64,000 nucleotides of DNA from Streptomyces adelaidensis (GCF_016598475.1 NZ_JAEMUX010000002.1:150491-214490), one strand, 5' to 3'. Shown: positions 47,569 to 57,885, counted from the stretch's first letter. The notes: generated by a model not told the origin, from the letters alone. Numbers and translations are program-made.

Positions 47569-48068
47569 CGACCGCGGTGCTGCGCGAGATGCGCTGGTGG
47601 GACATCGAGCCCGTACTGGAGCTGGAGAAGGACCTCTTCCCCGAGGACGCCTGGTCGCGGGGCATGTTCTGGTCGGACCTCGCCCACGCGCGCGGTCCTG
47701 AGGCGACCCGGCGCTACGTCGTGGCCGAGTGCCCGGAGGGCGGGCGGATCGTCGGCTACGGGGGACTGGCCTCCGCCGGGGACGTCGCCGACGTACAGAC
47801 CATCGCCGTCGCCCGTGAACACTGGGGCACCGGCCTCGGCGCGGTGATCCTCACCGAGCTGCTGCGGGCCGCCACCGCGTTCGAGTGCGCGCAGGTGCTG
47901 CTCGAATGCCGGGTCGACAACGTCCGCGCGCAGAAGCTGTACGAGCGCTTCGGCTTCGAGGCGATCGGCTTCCGCCGCGGCTACTACCAGCCGGGGAACG
48001 TGGACGCGATCGTCATGCGCCTGAACGACCCTTCAACTTCCGTACGAGGAACCGAGATCAATGGCTGA
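47565..48068 (+). CDS. rimI: ribosomal-protein-alanine N-acetyltransferase
   Basis: RimI acetylates the N-terminus of S18 and some other proteins. The 167-residue GNAT protein starts at GTG 47565. It has the acetyl-CoA segment [40 protein letters not shown] and [18 protein letters not shown], all typical. Sandwiched between tsaB and tsaD with overlaps on both sides, as in most bacteria. Confidence 0.95.
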   Translation: MTTAVLREMRWWDIEPVLELEKDLFPEDAWSRGMFWSDLAHARGPEATRRYVVAECPEGGRIVGYGGLASAGDVADVQTIAVAREHWGTGLGAVILTELLRAATAFECAQVLLECRVDNVRAQKLYERFGFEAIGFRRGYYQPGNVDAIVMRLNDPSTSVRGTEING

Positions 48069-49158
48069 CGAACCCCTGGTCCTGGGGATTGAGACCTCCT
48101 GCGACGAGACCGGCGTCGGTGTCGTGCGCGGTACGACACTGTTGGCCGACGCGATCGCGTCCAGCGTCGACGAGCACGCCCGCTTCGGCGGCGTCGTGCC
48201 CGAGGTCGCCTCCCGCGCGCACCTGGAGGCGATGGTCCCGACCATCGACCGCGCGCTGAAGGAGGCGGGGGTGAGCGCGAGGGACCTCGACGGCATCGCG
48301 GTCACCGCCGGGCCGGGACTCGCCGGTGCCCTGCTGGTCGGCGTCTCGGCGGCCAAGGCCTACGCCTACGCGCTCGGCAAGCCCCTCTACGGCGTCAACC
48401 ACCTCGCCTCGCACATCTGCGTCGACCAGCTGGAGCACGGGGCGCTGCCCGAGCCGACGATGGCGTTGCTGGTCAGCGGGGGGCACTCGTCGTTGCTGCT
48501 GTCCACGGACATCACGTCCGACGTACGGCCGATGGGCGCGACCATCGACGACGCGGCCGGCGAGGCCTTCGACAAGATCGCCCGTGTCCTCAACCTCGGC
48601 TTCCCGGGCGGTCCGGTCATCGACCGCTACGCGAAGGAGGGCGACCCGGCCGCCATCGCCTTCCCCCGTGGTCTCACCGGGCCCCGCGACGCCGCGTACG
48701 ACTTCTCCTTCTCCGGCCTCAAGACCGCCGTGGCCCGCTGGATCGAGGCCAAGCGGGCGGCGGGGGAGGAGGTGCCGGTGCGGGATGTGGCGGCTTCCTT
48801 CCAGGAGGCAGTGGTGGATGTGCTGACGCGTAAGGCCGTACGGGCCTGCAAGGACCAGGGTGTCGACCACCTGATGATCGGGGGTGGCGTCGCCGCCAAC
48901 TCCCGGCTGCGCGTGCTGGCCCAGGAGCGCTGCGAGGCGGCCGGGATCCGACTCCGGGTGCCCCGGCCCAGGTTGTGCACGGACAACGGGGCGATGGTCG
49001 CCGCGCTGGGCGCCGAGATGGTGTCCCGGGGGCGGGCCGCGTCGGACTGGGATCTGTCGGCGGACTCTTCGCTGCCGGTGACGGATCCGCATGTGCCGGG
49101 TACGTCTCATGCCCACGACCACGTTCACGAGGTGAGCAAGGAGAACCTGTACTCGTGA
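48061..49158 (+). CDS. tsaD: tRNA N6-adenosine threonylcarbamoyltransferase TsaD
   Basis: TsaD transfers threonylcarbamoyl from its AMP donor to A37 of tRNA. The 365-residue protein has [12 protein letters not shown] at the N-terminus, metal histidines H114 and H118 in [42 protein letters not shown], and [11 protein letters not shown] with [12 protein letters not shown] near the end. It overlaps rimI by eight bases; the TGA overlaps the next start. Confidence 0.97.
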   Translation: MADEPLVLGIETSCDETGVGVVRGTTLLADAIASSVDEHARFGGVVPEVASRAHLEAMVPTIDRALKEAGVSARDLDGIAVTAGPGLAGALLVGVSAAKAYAYALGKPLYGVNHLASHICVDQLEHGALPEPTMALLVSGGHSSLLLSTDITSDVRPMGATIDDAAGEAFDKIARVLNLGFPGGPVIDRYAKEGDPAAIAFPRGLTGPRDAAYDFSFSGLKTAVARWIEAKRAAGEEVPVRDVAASFQEAVVDVLTRKAVRACKDQGVDHLMIGGGVAANSRLRVLAQERCEAAGIRLRVPRPRLCTDNGAMVAALGAEMVSRGRAASDWDLSADSSLPVTDPHVPGTSHAHDHVHEVSKENLYS

Positions 49159-49418
49159 CGGTCGCGTTGATGTGGGAGGCGCGGGCGGTCGACGGGCGGG
49201 GCGAGGAGTTGCTGGCCTGGGCACGGGCCCAGGAGCTGCCGGACAGCGGGCGGCTTCTGCGGCGGGAGACCTTCCGGGCACCTCAGGACCGAGTGCTGGT
49301 CATCACGTGGTGGGACGCCCCGTACGACGCCGAGCTGCCCGAACTGCCGGAGCCGGACGGGGAGTTGGCCGGCCGGGCGGTGCACCGGTGGCGGTTCGAG
49401 TCGGTGGACGAGGGCTGA
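49155..49418 (+). CDS. small protein of unknown function, coupled to tsaD
   Basis: An 87-residue protein starting at GTG 49155, overlapping the tsaD stop by four bases ([40 protein letters not shown]). The pattern is loosely like a small monooxygenase-type ferredoxin fold, without certainty. The overlap makes it the last gene of the tsaB-rimI-tsaD unit. Confidence 0.65.
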   Translation: MTVALMWEARAVDGRGEELLAWARAQELPDSGRLLRRETFRAPQDRVLVITWWDAPYDAELPELPEPDGELAGRAVHRWRFESVDEG

Positions 49419-49468
49419 CCCGGGGTGCCGTGGAACTGCACGACCCCGACCCCCCGGAGGAGGTCCTG

Positions 49469-49816
49469 ATGCGCGTGTACGCGCGGCTCGGCGGGACGTT
49501 CTCCGCCTGGATGGCGGAGACCCACCCCCGCTTTCCCCGCGAGGGCCTCGCCACGCGCTACGCGGACCACCCGGACGGGAACTACCGTCGGCTGGCGGTC
49601 CGGGACCCGGCTGCCACGCCCGCGCTGGTCGAACGGCTCAGCCATGACCCCGCGGTCTGGACGCGTCAGGCGGCGGCCTCCGACCCGCGCCTGCCGCTCC
49701 ACCGGCTCCGAGAGGCCCTTCACATCCCTGAACTGGCCTCCAGCGCGGGGGCCAATCCCGCGCTCCCCGAGGACGAGATGGCCGCCGTCCTGAACCGGGC
49801 CGGCGTTCCCGCCTGA
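49469..49816 (+). CDS. leucine-rich-repeat-variant-like protein
   Basis: ATG 49469 has an excellent GGAGGAGG five bases upstream and gives 115 residues; GTG 49430 would add VELHDPDPPEEVL and is an alternative. Repeats of the LRV type are visible: TRYADHPDGNYRRLAVRDPA, TPALVERLSHDPAVWTRQAA, ASDPRLPLHRLREAL and SSAGANPALPEDEM. Such proteins are helical solenoids. It is shorter than most relatives and may be a fragment. Function unknown. Confidence 0.65.
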   Translation: MRVYARLGGTFSAWMAETHPRFPREGLATRYADHPDGNYRRLAVRDPAATPALVERLSHDPAVWTRQAAASDPRLPLHRLREALHIPELASSAGANPALPEDEMAAVLNRAGVPA

Positions 49817-49903
49817 CCTCGGGGCTCGCCGTCTTGCGTACGGGAGGTGGAGTACGCGGCTGTTCGGTGGACAGTACGGTGATCGGTCGGTCACTCTGGG
49901 TGA

Positions 49904-50752
49904 ATGGTGCACGGTGTGGAGTGGGCGTCGCAGGGGCCCGGTGGTGAGCCCGGGTCGTCGGACAGCATGAAGGCCTTCGGGGCCGTCGTGCAGGCACTGC
50001 GGGAGCATGCGGGGTTGAGCCGGGAGGAGTTCGGCGCGCTCGTTCATCTGTCCAAGCACACGGTCGCGTCGATCGAGCTGGGGCGACGGCTCGCGGACCA
50101 GCGGTTCGTGGAGCTGGCGGAGGAGGCCACGGGCAACACGGGGGCGCTGCGGGGTGCGTTCAGGCACATGGCCCGGCAGCCGGGGTTGGCGGCGTGGTTC
50201 CGGATGTGGGCGGGGTTGGAGCGGGAGGCGGTGTACCTCGCGACGTACGAGTGCCGTCTCGCTCCGGGGCTGTTGCAGCCCGAGGAGTACGCGCGGGCGG
50301 TGTTCAACAATCGGCTTCCGCCCTTGTCGGACGAGCAGTTGGAAGCGCAGGTCGCCGCGCGCATGGAGCGGCAGCGGATGTTCCGTGAGCGCCCCAACAC
50401 CTCGTTCAGCTTCGTCATGGACGAGCATGTCGTCCGGCGCCGCTTGGGTGGCATCGACGTCTTGCGGGGGCTCCTCGATCACATGCTGGCGTGTGCTCAA
50501 CTCCGCAACGTGGAGATCCAGATCGTGCCGCTGGAGTGCGAGGCGCACGCGGGGCTGGACGGTCCGCTGGCTCTCCTGGAAACTCCGGACGGGAGGCATC
50601 TTGCCTACGCGGAGGGGCAGGAAACCGGGCGTCTGGTGGCCGACGCAAAAGAGGCAGCCGTTCTGCACCGTCGATATGCGACACTCCGCGCACAGGCCCT
50701 CAATCCGCTGGACTCCGTGGGCCTGCTGGAGCGGATCAGAGGAGCGCTATGA
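49904..50752 (+). CDS. XRE-family regulator with DUF5753 domain
   Basis: A 282-residue protein: helix-turn-helix at about 26-75 (VQALREHAGLSREEFGALVH, LSKHTVASIELGRRLADQRF), then DUF5753 (about 95-275: YECRLAPGLLQPEEYARAVF, RLGGIDVLRGLLDHML, IVPLECEAHAGLDGPLALLE). Streptomyces has dozens of such regulators, nearly always beside a DUF397 gene; the pairs are regarded as antitoxin-like or developmental switches (WhiJ type). An in-frame ATG at 49967 is an alternative start. The stop overlaps the DUF397 start (ATGA). Confidence 0.92.
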   Translation: MVHGVEWASQGPGGEPGSSDSMKAFGAVVQALREHAGLSREEFGALVHLSKHTVASIELGRRLADQRFVELAEEATGNTGALRGAFRHMARQPGLAAWFRMWAGLEREAVYLATYECRLAPGLLQPEEYARAVFNNRLPPLSDEQLEAQVAARMERQRMFRERPNTSFSFVMDEHVVRRRLGGIDVLRGLLDHMLACAQLRNVEIQIVPLECEAHAGLDGPLALLETPDGRHLAYAEGQETGRLVADAKEAAVLHRRYATLRAQALNPLDSVGLLERIRGAL

Positions 50753-51000
50753 GCACCAACGAACTGGCCTGGTACAGGTCCAGTTACAGCGGTACTGCGG
50801 GTGATAACTGCATAGAGGTCGCCTTGGACTGGCGCAAGTCCACGTACAGCAGCCCTCAGGGCGACGACTGCGTCGAAGTTGCCTCCACCCCCGCCACCAT
50901 CCACATCCGCGACTCCAAAGACACCACCCGCCCCCACCTCGGCCTCGGCCCCTCCGCCTGGGCCGCGTTCGTCACGCACGCGGCGGCCCAGGCGGACTGA
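50749..51000 (+). CDS. DUF397 protein with a duplicated N-terminal motif
   Basis: An 83-residue DUF397 protein, translationally coupled to the upstream XRE/DUF5753 gene. The W-(R/Y)-x-S-x-Y-S-x2-x-G-D-x-C-(I/V)-E-V-A motif occurs twice: WYRSSYSGTAGDNCIEVA and WRKSTYSSPQGDDCVEVA, then VRDSKD-like IRDSKDTTRPHL and WAAFV. One motif is standard; the second looks like an internal duplication. Its partner role is inferred from the conserved pairing. Confidence 0.9.
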   Translation: MSTNELAWYRSSYSGTAGDNCIEVALDWRKSTYSSPQGDDCVEVASTPATIHIRDSKDTTRPHLGLGPSAWAAFVTHAAAQAD

Positions 51001-51003
51001 GCG

Positions 51004-53325
51004 TCAGCTCTCCACGGCCCGTACGTCCGTCTCGCAGTGCAGGCGGCGGTCCGGGCCCACGTCTCGTGCGGGGCCCGTCAGCGTCAGCCGGACCCCGTGG
51101 CGTACGTCCGTGCTGGACGTGCCCAACCGCAGGTCCAGGGCGCCCGGTTCGACCATCCGGCGCCCGGAGCGGCCCGTGAAGGACGAGACGTCGGCGTGGA
51201 AGCGGAAGGTCACGCGGGAGGCCTCGCCGGGGGGCAACTCCAGGCGCTGGTAGGCGATCAGGCGGACGTCAGGGCGTGTCACCGAGGCCACCGGGTCGTG
51301 CAGGTACAGCTGGACGACCTCCGCGCCCGCCCGGTCACCCGTGTTGCGGACGGTGACGGAGACGTCGTACGTGCCGTCCGTGGCGATTTCCCGCTCGGAC
51401 GCGCTCTCGAAGTCCTCCCACTCGAACGACGTGTACGACAGGCCGTGCCCGAAGGGGTACAGCGGCGTCGGGTCCAGGTTGCTGGCCGCGCCCGCCAGGC
51501 CCAGTGGTGGCTGGAGGTAGGTCCAGGGCTGGCCGCCGGGCCGGTTCGGGAGGCTCACCGGGAGGCGGCCCGAGGGGGAGACCCGGCCCGACAGCACCGC
51601 TGACACCGCCGGGCCGCCCTCCTCGCCGGGGAAGAACGCCTGGACTGACGCCGCCAGTTGGCCGTGCCAGCGGCCCAGCGCGTACGGGCGGCCGGTGAGG
51701 AGGAGCGCCACCACCGGCGTGCCCGTGGCGATCAACGCGTCGAGCAGGTCCGACTGGACCCCGGGGAGCCGGAGGTCCTCCGCGTCGCAGCCCTCGCCCG
51801 ACGTGCCCCGCCCGAAGAGACCGGCGCGGTCGCCGAGGACCGCCACGCAGACGTCCGCCTCCGCCGCGCGGGCGACCGCCTCGGGGAAGCCGCCGGTGTC
51901 GTCGCCGTCGACGTCGCTGCCGGCGGCGTACGTGATCTTCGCGTCGGGGAGTTCGGTGCGCAGGGACTCCAGGACGGTGGGGATCTCGATGCCCAGGGGG
52001 GTACCGGGGTGGGCCGGGAGGACGTGGGAGGGGAAGGAGTAGCAGCCGAGCATGGCCAGGGGGTCGTCGGCGCGGGGGCCCACGACGGCGATCCGGATGT
52101 CGGGGGCGAGGGGCAGTACGTCGTCGGGGTTGTCCAGCAGCACCACCGACTCCTCGGCGAGGCGCCGGGCCAGGGCGCGGTTCTCCGCCGCGTCCAGGTC
52201 CACAGGGGCCGCGGTGGCGGACGGCTCGGGGGTCCAGTCCTCGTCCAGCAGGCCCAGCTCGCACTTCTGGAGCAGGACCCGGCGGGCGGCCAGATCCACC
52301 AGGGACTCGGGGATCTCGCCCGCGCGTACGGCCGTGACCAGGGCCTCGCCGTAGCAGCGCAGGGTCGGCAGTTCGACGTCGATGCCGGCGGCCAGGGCCG
52401 CGTGGGCGGCTTCCGCGCGGTTTCCCGCCACGCGGTGGCTGGTCTCCAGGAAGCCGACACCGAAGTAGTCGGAGACGACCGTGCCGGTGAAGCCCCAGTC
52501 GTCGCGGAGGAGTTCGGTCAGCAGCCCCGGGTCCGCCGAGACCGGGACGCCGTCCGTCTCCGTGTAGGCCGCCATCACCGAGCGGGCGCCGCCGTCGCGG
52601 AGCGCCATCTCGAACGGGGGGAGGGTCACGTCCGCGAACTCCCGTACCCCGGCCCGTACGGGCGCGTGGTTGCGGGCGCCGACGGACGCGGCGTACCCGG
52701 CGAAGTGCTTCAGCGTGGCCACGATCCCGGCCGACTCCAGGCCCCGCACGTACGCCGAGCCGATCGTGCCCACCAAGTACGGGTCCTCGCCCATCGTCTC
52801 CTCGACCCGTCCCCAGCGCGGGTCGCGGACGACGTCCAGGACGGGGGCCAGGCCCTGGTGGACACCGACGGCGGCCATGTCGTGGCCGATCCGGCGGGCC
52901 ATCTCCTGAACGAGGGGCGGGTCGAAGGACGCGCCCCAGGCGAGGGGGACCGGGTACGCCGTCGCGCGCCAGGCGGTGAAGCCGGCCAGGCACTCCTCGT
53001 GGGCGACGGCCGGGATGCCGAAACGGTTCGCGGCCATGATGCGGCGCTGGGCGCGGGCCAGTGCCGCCGCGCCCAGCGCCGGGTCCAGGGGGGCCGTGCC
53101 GAAGGCGCGGGTGAGCTGGCCGAGGCCCCGGGTGATCAGCTCGTCGAAGTCGAACGACTCCGTCATCCCTTCCTCGTCGGGGGCGATGTCCTCACCGGTC
53201 GAGTCGGCCTTCACCCACACGCCGTACAGCTGGGCGGTCTTCTCCTCCAGGGTCATCCGGGAGAGGAGGTCCGCGACGCGGACGTCGGCGGGGAGGGCGG
53301 GGTCGCGCCAGGGGGCGGTGGTCAT
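51004..53325 (-). CDS. bxlA: GH3 beta-xylosidase/beta-glucosidase
   Basis: A 773-residue family 3 glycoside hydrolase without signal peptide, so intracellular. The N-terminal barrel has KHFAGY (206-211), DPRWGRVEETMGEDPYLVG and the nucleophile D286 in TVVSDYFGVGF. The second domain follows, with GYGLSYT-like FGHGLSYTSFEW near 640, and a fibronectin-like C-terminal domain (about 675-750). As last gene of a lipoprotein-permease-permease-GH3 set next to a LacI regulator, it matches bxlA, the xylobiose-splitting enzyme of Streptomyces bxl loci. A hairpin covers its ribosome-binding site. Beta-glucosidase activity cannot be excluded. Confidence 0.88.
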   Translation of the reverse strand: MTTAPWRDPALPADVRVADLLSRMTLEEKTAQLYGVWVKADSTGEDIAPDEEGMTESFDFDELITRGLGQLTRAFGTAPLDPALGAAALARAQRRIMAANRFGIPAVAHEECLAGFTAWRATAYPVPLAWGASFDPPLVQEMARRIGHDMAAVGVHQGLAPVLDVVRDPRWGRVEETMGEDPYLVGTIGSAYVRGLESAGIVATLKHFAGYAASVGARNHAPVRAGVREFADVTLPPFEMALRDGGARSVMAAYTETDGVPVSADPGLLTELLRDDWGFTGTVVSDYFGVGFLETSHRVAGNRAEAAHAALAAGIDVELPTLRCYGEALVTAVRAGEIPESLVDLAARRVLLQKCELGLLDEDWTPEPSATAAPVDLDAAENRALARRLAEESVVLLDNPDDVLPLAPDIRIAVVGPRADDPLAMLGCYSFPSHVLPAHPGTPLGIEIPTVLESLRTELPDAKITYAAGSDVDGDDTGGFPEAVARAAEADVCVAVLGDRAGLFGRGTSGEGCDAEDLRLPGVQSDLLDALIATGTPVVALLLTGRPYALGRWHGQLAASVQAFFPGEEGGPAVSAVLSGRVSPSGRLPVSLPNRPGGQPWTYLQPPLGLAGAASNLDPTPLYPFGHGLSYTSFEWEDFESASEREIATDGTYDVSVTVRNTGDRAGAEVVQLYLHDPVASVTRPDVRLIAYQRLELPPGEASRVTFRFHADVSSFTGRSGRRMVEPGALDLRLGTSSTDVRHGVRLTLTGPARDVGPDRRLHCETDVRAVES

Positions 53326-53355
53326 GAAACTCCTGTCAGGGGTCGGTGAGTTTCA
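53325..53355 (-). promoter_or_regulatory. hairpin covering the bxlA ribosome-binding site
   Basis: On the coding strand TGAAACTC (53355-53348) pairs perfectly with GAGTTTCA (53332-53325). The second arm overlaps the 3' half of the AGGAG Shine-Dalgarno (53334-53330) and the A of the start ATG. It should lower bxlA translation relative to the transporter genes unless opened. Confidence 0.6.
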
Positions 53356-53407
53356 GAGGTTCGCGGGTGCCGAAGCGGGCGCCGGAGCGGGTCGGGCACT
53401 TGCCGGG

Positions 53408-54313
53408 TCACTTGCCGCCCACGCCCATCAATCCGCCCACCAGCGCCCGTCGCGCCACCAGGTACACGGCGAAGATGGGGATGCCGGAGAGGACGACCGA
53501 GGCGAGCAGGGCGGGGATGTTGACGCCGAACTGGCTGACGTAGTTGAAGAGTCCGAGGGTGAGGACCCGCGGCTCGTCGGACTGGGTGAAGATCAGCGGG
53601 AAGAGGAAGCCGTTCCAGGCCTGGAGCGCCGAGTAGATGACGACCGTACTGATGCCGCCCTTGGCCAGCGGGATCGTCAGCTGGAAGAGCACCCGCAGGG
53701 GTGACGCGCCGTCCAGTGCCATCGCCTCGTACAGGTCCTCCGAGACGTCCCGCAGGGTGCCGACCAGGACCAGGACCGAGACCGGCATCGCGAAGGCGGC
53801 CGTCGGGAGGATGACGGCCAGGAGGGTGTCGTACAGGTCGAGTTTCGCGATCAGGAGATAGAGCGGGACGACGACCGCCTGGGCGGGGATCGCCACGCCC
53901 ACCAGGAACAGGCGGAAGGCCGCGTTCGACCAGCGGTCGCGGGTGCGGACGGCCACGTAGGCGAGGGGGACGGACAGGGTCAGGACGATGCCGACGACCG
54001 CGACCGCGACGATGGCCGTGTTGCTCAGCAGATGGCCGAAGCCGTTGCCGAGGACGGTGTTGTAGTTGTCGAGGGTCGGGTCGGTGGGGGGCTTCAGGGG
54101 GTTGCCCGTGAGGGCCTTGTCCGCGCCCGTGAGCGAGGCCGACAGCATCGCGTAGATGGGGACCAGGACGATGACCAGCCAGACGAAGGCGCCGAGGCCG
54201 GCGACCGGGTTGGCGCGCCTCGTCCAGTGGCGCCGGCGGCCGGGGGAGGCCTTGGCCGGGCCCCCGTCGGGCTGCAGGGTCCTCGTGGGGCGCGGCAACG
54301 TGTCGTGTGACAC
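53408..54313 (-). CDS. bxlG: ABC sugar transporter permease (MalG type)
   Basis: A 301-residue permease with about six membrane helices (FVWLVIVLVPIYAML, TAIVAVAVVGIVLTLSVPLA...) and the EAA loop YEAMALDGASPLRVLFQLTI. GTG 54313 is chosen because GAAGGGA is nine bases upstream; the frame continues to 54349. It is 4 bp from the upstream permease gene. By position it is the second permease of the xylobiose transporter. No ATPase gene is in the locus, so a shared MsiK-type ATPase elsewhere is likely. Confidence 0.88.
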   Translation of the reverse strand: MSHDTLPRPTRTLQPDGGPAKASPGRRRHWTRRANPVAGLGAFVWLVIVLVPIYAMLSASLTGADKALTGNPLKPPTDPTLDNYNTVLGNGFGHLLSNTAIVAVAVVGIVLTLSVPLAYVAVRTRDRWSNAAFRLFLVGVAIPAQAVVVPLYLLIAKLDLYDTLLAVILPTAAFAMPVSVLVLVGTLRDVSEDLYEAMALDGASPLRVLFQLTIPLAKGGISTVVIYSALQAWNGFLFPLIFTQSDEPRVLTLGLFNYVSQFGVNIPALLASVVLSGIPIFAVYLVARRALVGGLMGVGGK

Positions 54314-54317
54314 TCCG

Positions 54318-55223
54318 TCACATCCCTTCGCGGGTGCTGCGCATGGCACCGAAGCCGGTCAGCCGGACCAGGACGATCGACAGGCCCGTCGCGGCGAGGA
54401 CCAGGAACGACGCGATGGCGCTCGCGTAGCCGAAGTCGTACGTCTTGAAGCCCGCCTCGTACATCAGGTACGGCAGGATCGCGGTGTCCGTGCCGGGGCC
54501 GCCCTTGGTCAGGATCAGGACCGTCTCGAAGTACGTCAGGGAGCCGACGACCATCAGGACTGTGGACGTGGTGATGGTGTGGCGCAGCTGCGGGAGCGTG
54601 ATCGAGAAGAACTGGCGGTAGCGGCCCGCGCCGTCGATGGCGGCCGCCTGGTAGAGGACCTCGGGGATCTGGCGGGCCCCGCCCTGGTAGATCAGGGTGT
54701 GGAAGGGGATGAACTGCCAGCCGCCGACGAAGACGATCGCGAGGAACGCGCCGCTCTGCGAGCCGAGGGTGTCCCGCTGGATGATGCCGAAGTTCGGGTC
54801 CAGGAGGGCGTAGAAGAGGATCGAGATGGCGGTGGAGGAGAGCAGGAACGGGACGAAGAAGATCGCGGAGAGGATCGCGCGGTTGCGCTGCCGGCCCGCC
54901 GCCCACACGCCGAGCAGCAGGGCGATGACCGTCTGGAACGCCCAGCTGGCGACCGTCAGGACGACGGTCAGCCCGAGGGACTGTGTCATCCGGGGGTCGT
55001 CGAGGAGCTTCTTCCAGTTGTCCAGGCCGACCGGGCGCGGGTCGCCGAGCCCGTCCCAGGTGGTGAAGGAGAGATAGAGGGCCAGGGCCATCGGGACGAC
55101 GGCGAAGAAGGTGAAGAAGAGGACGCCCGGGAGGGCCCAGGCGGCGTGCGGGCGGCCGGCGCGGTTCGCGTGGCGCGTCGGTGGCTTTTCGGCCGTGCGG
55201 GCCTTCTCGACCGTGACGGTCAC
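54318..55223 (-). CDS. bxlF: ABC sugar transporter permease (MalF type)
   Basis: A 301-residue permease from GTG 55223, overlapping the lipoprotein stop by four bases. Six helices ([37 protein letters not shown]...) and the EAA loop [20 protein letters not shown], which docks the ATPase. First permease of the xylobiose-type transporter. The open frame continues far upstream, but that is antiparallel reading of the lipoprotein gene. Confidence 0.88.
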   Translation of the reverse strand: MTVTVEKARTAEKPPTRHANRAGRPHAAWALPGVLFFTFFAVVPMALALYLSFTTWDGLGDPRPVGLDNWKKLLDDPRMTQSLGLTVVLTVASWAFQTVIALLLGVWAAGRQRNRAILSAIFFVPFLLSSTAISILFYALLDPNFGIIQRDTLGSQSGAFLAIVFVGGWQFIPFHTLIYQGGARQIPEVLYQAAAIDGAGRYRQFFSITLPQLRHTITTSTVLMVVGSLTYFETVLILTKGGPGTDTAILPYLMYEAGFKTYDFGYASAIASFLVLAATGLSIVLVRLTGFGAMRSTREGM

Positions 55224-56629
55224 TTCAGCCCCTTGCAGGCCGTCACGAACTCGCTCGGAGAGGACTGCCCCGCGAACAGCTTGCCTATCTCCGTGTGCAT
55301 CTTGGTGCCGAGGCCGTCGCCGAGCGCCTGGTCCCAGGAGAGCGTGAAGGCGGGTGCCTGCTGCACCATGTCGTACTGGAACTTCGCGTACTCGGGGTTG
55401 GGCGAGGAGGAGAGCAGCGCGGCCGCGTTCGAGGTGGTCGGGACGTCGCCGTTGTCGATGAGGGCCTGGGCGTACGCCTTGGACGCGCAGTCCTTGAGGA
55501 AGCCGACCGCCAGGTCCTTGTTCTTCGTACGGGCGTTGATGGACCAGTAGTTGGTGGGGTTGCCGACGACGTTGCGGACGTCGCCCGTGCCGCCCTCGAC
55601 GGTCGGGAAGGCGGCCCAGCCCAGGTTCTTCTTGGCGAAGTCGGGGAACTTGCCGAGCTGCGTGGAGTACTCCCAGGAGCCCATCAGATGCATGGCGGCC
55701 TTGCCGCGCGCGAAGACCGCGGGGGCGCCGCCGTTGACGTACGACACCGAGGTGAACTTGGAGCCGAAGGCGCCGTCGTCGATGAGTTCCTTGACCAGTT
55801 CGGCGGCCCTGAGGATCGCCGGGTCGCCCCAGCCCTCGGCGTCGCCGTCCTGGATGCGTTTGAAGACCTCGGGGCCGCCGACGCGGTCGACGAGGTACTC
55901 CAGCCACATCAGGTCGGGCCAGACGTCGGTGCCGCCGAGGGCGAAGGGGGTGATCTTCGCCTTCTTGAGCTTGGTGTTGTTGTCGAGCAACTGGTCCCAG
56001 GTGGTGGGGGGTTGGAGCTTGTGCTCGGCGAAGACGGCCTTGTTGTAGAAGAGGATCACCGGCTGCATGCCGCGCATCGGTATGCCGTAGTGGCGGCCCC
56101 CCAGATCGCCGGCGGCCAGGACCGAGGGAAGGAAGCCGTCCTTGAGGACCGGGTCGCCCTCGATGATCTCGGTGAGGTCGACGAGCTTGCCCGCCTCCTC
56201 GTACGGCTTGATGGAGCCGCCGCCCCAGTTGAAGAAGACGTCCGGGGCGCTGGGCGAGCCCATGGCCGTGCGGAGCTTGGGGGAGTAGTCGGAGCCGGGG
56301 ACCTCGGTGAGCTTGACCGTGCCGCCGGCCTTCTTCGCCGCGGCCGACTTGTTGAACCGGTCGACGCCCGCCTGCTGGACCTTCACCGCGTCGTCGCCGT
56401 ACACGAACGCGGTGATCGTCTTACCGTCGCCGCCCGCGCCGCCGCCTGAGCCGCAGGCGGTGAGGCCGGTGCCCAGTCCCGCGGTGAGCAGCGAGGCGGA
56501 ACCGGCGCCGAGGAACCACCGCCTGCTGAACGAACGGCCGTCCCCCGTGCTGTTCCCGGGGTTTCCGGAACTCCCGGCGTCCCCGGCCTCCCCGGCGTTT
56601 CCGGTGGACAGGCCTCTACTCGACTCCAT
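55220..56629 (-). CDS. bxlE: sugar-binding lipoprotein of an ABC transporter, probably xylobiose
   Basis: A 469-residue solute-binding protein from ATG 56629, with AAGGG upstream. Twin arginines R36-R37 ([16 protein letters not shown]) and a lipobox LTAC with C59 point to Tat export and lipid anchoring. The extracellular part has [37 protein letters not shown] and [20 protein letters not shown], the type 1 sugar-binding fold. Xylobiose specificity is inferred from the order bxlR-bxlE-bxlF-bxlG-bxlA and the adjacent xylanase. Confidence 0.87.
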   Translation of the reverse strand: MESSRGLSTGNAGEAGDAGSSGNPGNSTGDGRSFSRRWFLGAGSASLLTAGLGTGLTACGSGGGAGGDGKTITAFVYGDDAVKVQQAGVDRFNKSAAAKKAGGTVKLTEVPGSDYSPKLRTAMGSPSAPDVFFNWGGGSIKPYEEAGKLVDLTEIIEGDPVLKDGFLPSVLAAGDLGGRHYGIPMRGMQPVILFYNKAVFAEHKLQPPTTWDQLLDNNTKLKKAKITPFALGGTDVWPDLMWLEYLVDRVGGPEVFKRIQDGDAEGWGDPAILRAAELVKELIDDGAFGSKFTSVSYVNGGAPAVFARGKAAMHLMGSWEYSTQLGKFPDFAKKNLGWAAFPTVEGGTGDVRNVVGNPTNYWSINARTKNKDLAVGFLKDCASKAYAQALIDNGDVPTTSNAAALLSSSPNPEYAKFQYDMVQQAPAFTLSWDQALGDGLGTKMHTEIGKLFAGQSSPSEFVTACKGLK

Positions 56630-56643
56630 GACAGCACCCTTCG

Positions 56644-56698
56644 CGAATGTTCGACCGTACGAATGTTTCGGTTGACACTCCGAACGTTCCGGGAACGT
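56644..56698. promoter_or_regulatory. BxlR-type operators between bxlE and bxlR
   Basis: Three sites lie in the 121-bp divergent gap: CGAATGTTCG (56644-56653), CGAATGTTTCG (56660-56670) and the perfect palindrome ACGTTCCGGGAACGT (56684-56698). TTGACA at 56672-56677 faces bxlR and would place the palindrome between -35 and -10. Self-regulation plus control of the transporter is the natural reading. Confidence 0.6.
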
Positions 56699-56750
56699 AT
56701 GGCCGTCGAAAGGGTTCGTCAAGAGGTCGCGCAGGGATACGATCCGGCTC

Positions 56751-57812
56751 ATGAAGCCCGCGAAGCCCGAGGAAACCCAGACAAGAGCGCGTGCGTCGCA
56801 GTCCACGCGGACTGCGACGCTCGCCGAGATCGCCCGTCAGGCCGGTGTTTCGGCTCCGACTGTTTCGAAGGTGCTCAACGGCCGTGCGGACGTGGCGCCC
56901 GCCACCCGCACCCGGGTCGAAGACCTGCTCCGCGAGTACGGCTACCGGCGCCGGCGCGCGGAGGCGAGCAGGTCACCGCTGATCGACCTGGTCTTCCACG
57001 AGCTGGAGAGCGCCTGGGCGATGGAGGTCATCCGGGGCGTCGAGAACATCGCGCGGGAGGAGGGCCTGAGCGTCGTGCTCTCCGAGAGCGCGGGCCGGCT
57101 CACCCCCGGCCGCACCTGGGCCGACCAGGTCGCCGCCCGCCGCCCGCACGGCGTCGTGCTCGTCCTGTCCGGGCTCGACGAGTCCCAGCGCGCGCTGCTG
57201 ACCAGCAGGTCCATCCCGTTCGTGGTGATGGACCCGGCGGGCGACCCGGGCGACGACGTGCCCTCGATCGGCGCCACCAACTGGCAGGGCGGCCTCGCCG
57301 CCACCCGTCACCTCATCGAACTCGGCCACACCCGTATCGGCGCCATCAGCGGACCCTCGCGGATGATGTGCAGCCGCGCCCGGGTGGACGGCTTCCGGGC
57401 CGCCCTGGAGACCGCCGGGCTGCCGGTCGACGCGGGCCTGCTCAAGGCCGGCGACTTCCACCACGAGACCGGCTACCGGCTGGGCCTGGAGCTGCTGCGC
57501 CGCCCCGACCGCCCGACGGCCGTCTTCGCGGGCAACGACCTCCAGGCGCTCGGCCTCTACGAGGCCGCCCGCGAACTGGGGCTGCGCATCCCCGAGGACC
57601 TGAGCGTGGTCGGGTTCGACGACCTGCCGGTGGCCCGCTGGGTGGGGCCGCCGCTGACGACCGTACGGCAGCCGCTGATGGAGATGGCCGAGGCGGCGGC
57701 CCGGCTGGTGCTCGACCTCGGACGGCAGGAGGGCTCCTCGGCGGCGACCCGGGTGGAGCTGGCGACGAGTCTGGTGGTGCGCAGCAGCACGGGAGCGCCG
57801 CCGGCGGTCTGA
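56751..57812 (+). CDS. bxlR: LacI-family regulator, probable xylobiose repressor
   Basis: A 353-residue LacI/GalR protein. The helix-turn-helix is at about 23-48 ([34 protein letters not shown]), followed by the sugar-binding core ([60 protein letters not shown]). It diverges from bxlE, with operator-like repeats between, and precedes a xylanase gene with its own CGAA/TTCG repeat. Name by locus order and operator type. Confidence 0.85.
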   Translation: MKPAKPEETQTRARASQSTRTATLAEIARQAGVSAPTVSKVLNGRADVAPATRTRVEDLLREYGYRRRRAEASRSPLIDLVFHELESAWAMEVIRGVENIAREEGLSVVLSESAGRLTPGRTWADQVAARRPHGVVLVLSGLDESQRALLTSRSIPFVVMDPAGDPGDDVPSIGATNWQGGLAATRHLIELGHTRIGAISGPSRMMCSRARVDGFRAALETAGLPVDAGLLKAGDFHHETGYRLGLELLRRPDRPTAVFAGNDLQALGLYEAARELGLRIPEDLSVVGFDDLPVARWVGPPLTTVRQPLMEMAEAAARLVLDLGRQEGSSAATRVELATSLVVRSSTGAPPAV

Positions 57813-57885
57813 GGAGGGTGGTGCTGATGTATTGACGAGGGTGGCGCGGCCCTCCAGACTCCTCCGAAGCCAATCGGTTGCACGG

